Below, one piece after another: positions 61,919-64,000 of a stretch of DNA of 64,000 nucleotides. The notes below the pieces were generated by a model. The model was not told the DNA's origin. It made no database searches and was given only the letters and a program-made list of their open reading frames with translations. Source of the DNA: Neodiprion pinetum (Eukaryota; Arthropoda; Insecta; Hymenoptera; Diprionidae); assembly GCF_021155775.2 (NCBI RefSeq), contig NC_060238.1, positions 8,046,001 to 8,110,000 on the forward strand, in the 5' to 3' direction. The number at the start of each line of letters is the position of its first letter. Position 1 is the stretch's first letter. A program made the position numbers and the translations under genes.

Positions 61919-64000
61919 ATTAAGTTATCAAACTACAACCGTAGCGTCTATTTTCGAGGGGTAACTATGACGAAATATTGCTTGGGGCTAATTCGGGGTT
62001 TGTTTTGAACACTTATACTGGTGATGTCAAAAAATTCTTGATTCACCTTTGCCCCGACTTGGGAAGAATATTTAAATTTCTTGGCGAGGCGGGGCCAAAC
62101 GGTTAACCGTATAATGGTTATCAGCGGTATCTGCAGCGCAGTGACGATATGATATAGAAATCGGAGTTTCTTTTATTTCCCACGAGTGCCTCACCCATTC
62201 GATGCGCGTTGACCGTTTAGCCATATCGAAATTTAATACCTGTATATTTTTGCCCGCGGGTTATGCCATAATGTGATAAAGTTTCATACATGTTTATAAA
62301 ACGTTGAGGGAAGCATAAGATCTTCATATTCTTGTATCGAGATTACACCTATCCAGATAACTGATTTGCCAAAGGGTATAAGAACCAGCCGTTTTACTGT
62401 GATTGAAGCAAAAGCGTTGTTGCGGAATCGATTGTGGGTCTATTCGTTTGTTCAATGAATGACATAAAAGTTATTGATCGATCATTGAGAGAGAGTGAAA
62501 TTATTCAAATTAAGATTCAACCTTCGAAGTTTCGGAGTAAAATGTCGTAATTAATTAAAAGAACAGTTTCCCACATGAATTAATCTGGTTAAATATAACT
62601 TTTCAAACTTTTTCCCGCAATTTTATTCAACGATGAACAAATATGAAGCAACTAAATTGAAACGAGAACTGTTTGGAGACTGTAATTTCTGTTATAATTG
62701 TTATAATAACCCAATTCGGAAATGATATATATTCGGTACAATTTATTGCCACTTTAACAAACTATTTTATAGATTAAATAAGTAATATACTATGTATACC
62801 GTGTTTTCATATTATTAGATATAGCTCCATTATTTTCATAATAGAATTCGGCACGCAGTGCATGTTTCATTAACTGTGAGTCAAATTTTTGTTCGACTTC
62901 GACTCCTAACGCGATTATTCGTTTGTCTTCGATTTTTGCGACGAAACTTTATGTACTTTGACAAAACGCGTCTATGAAACGGTTTTTCTGAGATGAGCAT
63001 CTTTGCAGTAACGGAATCAAGCTCGTATTGTTCAAATGCAAAAATGCGTGCTACATGTACCGAGTTTTTTTCCGTCGTTGTTCGAACTTTGCTCCCTTCG
63101 CTCGCAGCATCCGTCTCTTTCCGCCAGAGCTGTGCTCCTCCACCTCAGCAGCAAGTCAGTCAGTCATTGGCGAAAGTTTTAACGAGATCTCTCCGTCTGT
63201 TGCGAGATCGCGCACAAGGCCGTCGACATTTGCTTCGGGGCCCCGGGAGCCTCGATAGAATGATCGTCGTTAATTGTATCCAGGAATGAAGTTAGAAAAA
63301 TGAACCGATCAATCAATTGATAACACCGGTCGAGATTTTTATTTTTTTTTCTATTTTTGTGCCCGAGTTCAATTAGGTATTATTTTTTATTTGACACGCA
63401 TAAAAACAATGGCAAAATCATATACATTCACCTTAAAGTCTGCTTTTGTAGTCCTGGCAGAAATAATAACGATCTAATAATTTCGCTAGCACAAGTTTAC
63501 AGAGATTTTTGTACGTGATTGTTATACGTTGAGTGAATATTATAAACAGTTGAAAATGACTGTTTTTCGAAAAATGTTTGATTTTTCAGCCGGCAGAGTG
63601 TTGTTTCAAGATTGAAGAAAATCAATGATTTCAATTATTCGGCTAATCAAAAACCGAAATAAATATTTTTGTGTATTCCATTCACTAATTTTAATTACAA
63701 CGACATATATTATGTTTCAAGAATTTAGAAAATCTATGATTTTTATATGCGGCTGACAAAAATCATGGATTTCATTAAATTTTGAAGTATCATTGTCCCG
63801 ACTGCAAAAACAAACTTTCCCGACAAATATTAATTTTCCTGTGTTCAGTGTCACGAAATCTGTAATAATCTCAGGCGCAAGGTCCGTGACGACTGGTGTT
63901 ATTGTTTTTTAATAAAAGTGATTTCAGTACGGAACTAAAGTTTGTTTAATTGTTATTTACAATAAATGTTTGAGAAAAAGGTAAATTTTCTGGAAATCTG

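Larger units (their letters stand above)
59171..64000 (+). other. First intron of the 59083 gene (to window end)
   Basis: Opens with GTGAGT and is GC-rich for about 650 bases, then AT-rich. A second GC-richer patch at 63100-63260 contains CAGTCAGTCAGTCATT, which could be an alternative start region, but no exon with a donor is clear. It also holds a short hairpin (60299-60342) and a 39-bp tandem repeat (61841-61918). Confidence 0.4.

Overview
The window looks like animal nuclear DNA, most likely from an insect. It is AT-rich, gene-poor, full of homopolymer runs and short interspersed repeats, and its recognisable exons have GT/AG splice borders and sit far apart. CpG is not depleted and the repeats are of arthropod type; a hymenopteran is plausible but cannot be proven from this sequence. 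There are no bacterial-style gene clusters, no rRNA or tRNA gene I can support, and no CRISPR array.

Left part (1-16 kb): a 1.66 kb foldback element with TA borders (482-2143), an old interspersed repeat with a GCCAT tandem array (3775-4110), an 89-bp MITE (4385-4473), and the most complete mobile gene of the window. That gene is an intact DIRS-like tyrosine recombinase on the minus strand (5127-6116). Next to its 3' end is a perfect 74-bp inverted repeat plus a third, diverged copy of part of the arm. From 6.1 to 17 kb I see no convincing gene.

Middle part (17-50 kb): minus-strand coding-like debris at 17.2-19.8 kb and again at 47.8-48.4 kb, broken by stops and frame changes and not assigned to a family. 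Between and around these lie a 442-bp palindromic element (30.5 kb), a 152-bp tandem duplication (34.4 kb), a second, inverted copy of the 3.8-kb repeat (35.1-35.7 kb), a hAT-like repeat fragment (36.3 kb), an 841-bp element with 132-bp terminal inverted repeats (43.1-43.9 kb), a possible minus-strand promoter with first exon (27.8-28.1 kb), and a possible TATA promoter (44.18 kb).

Right part (53-64 kb): two real plus-strand genes, both partial. The last two coding exons of a coiled-coil, Ser-rich protein (53114-53248 and 54089-55237) are followed by a long AT-rich 3' UTR with poly(A) signals at 56892 and 57381. A separate gene begins near 59083 with an 88-nt first coding exon ending in a perfect GTGAGT donor; its first intron fills the rest of the window. 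The TATA promoter at 44.18 kb could be the start of the coiled-coil gene, but the exons linking them were not found.
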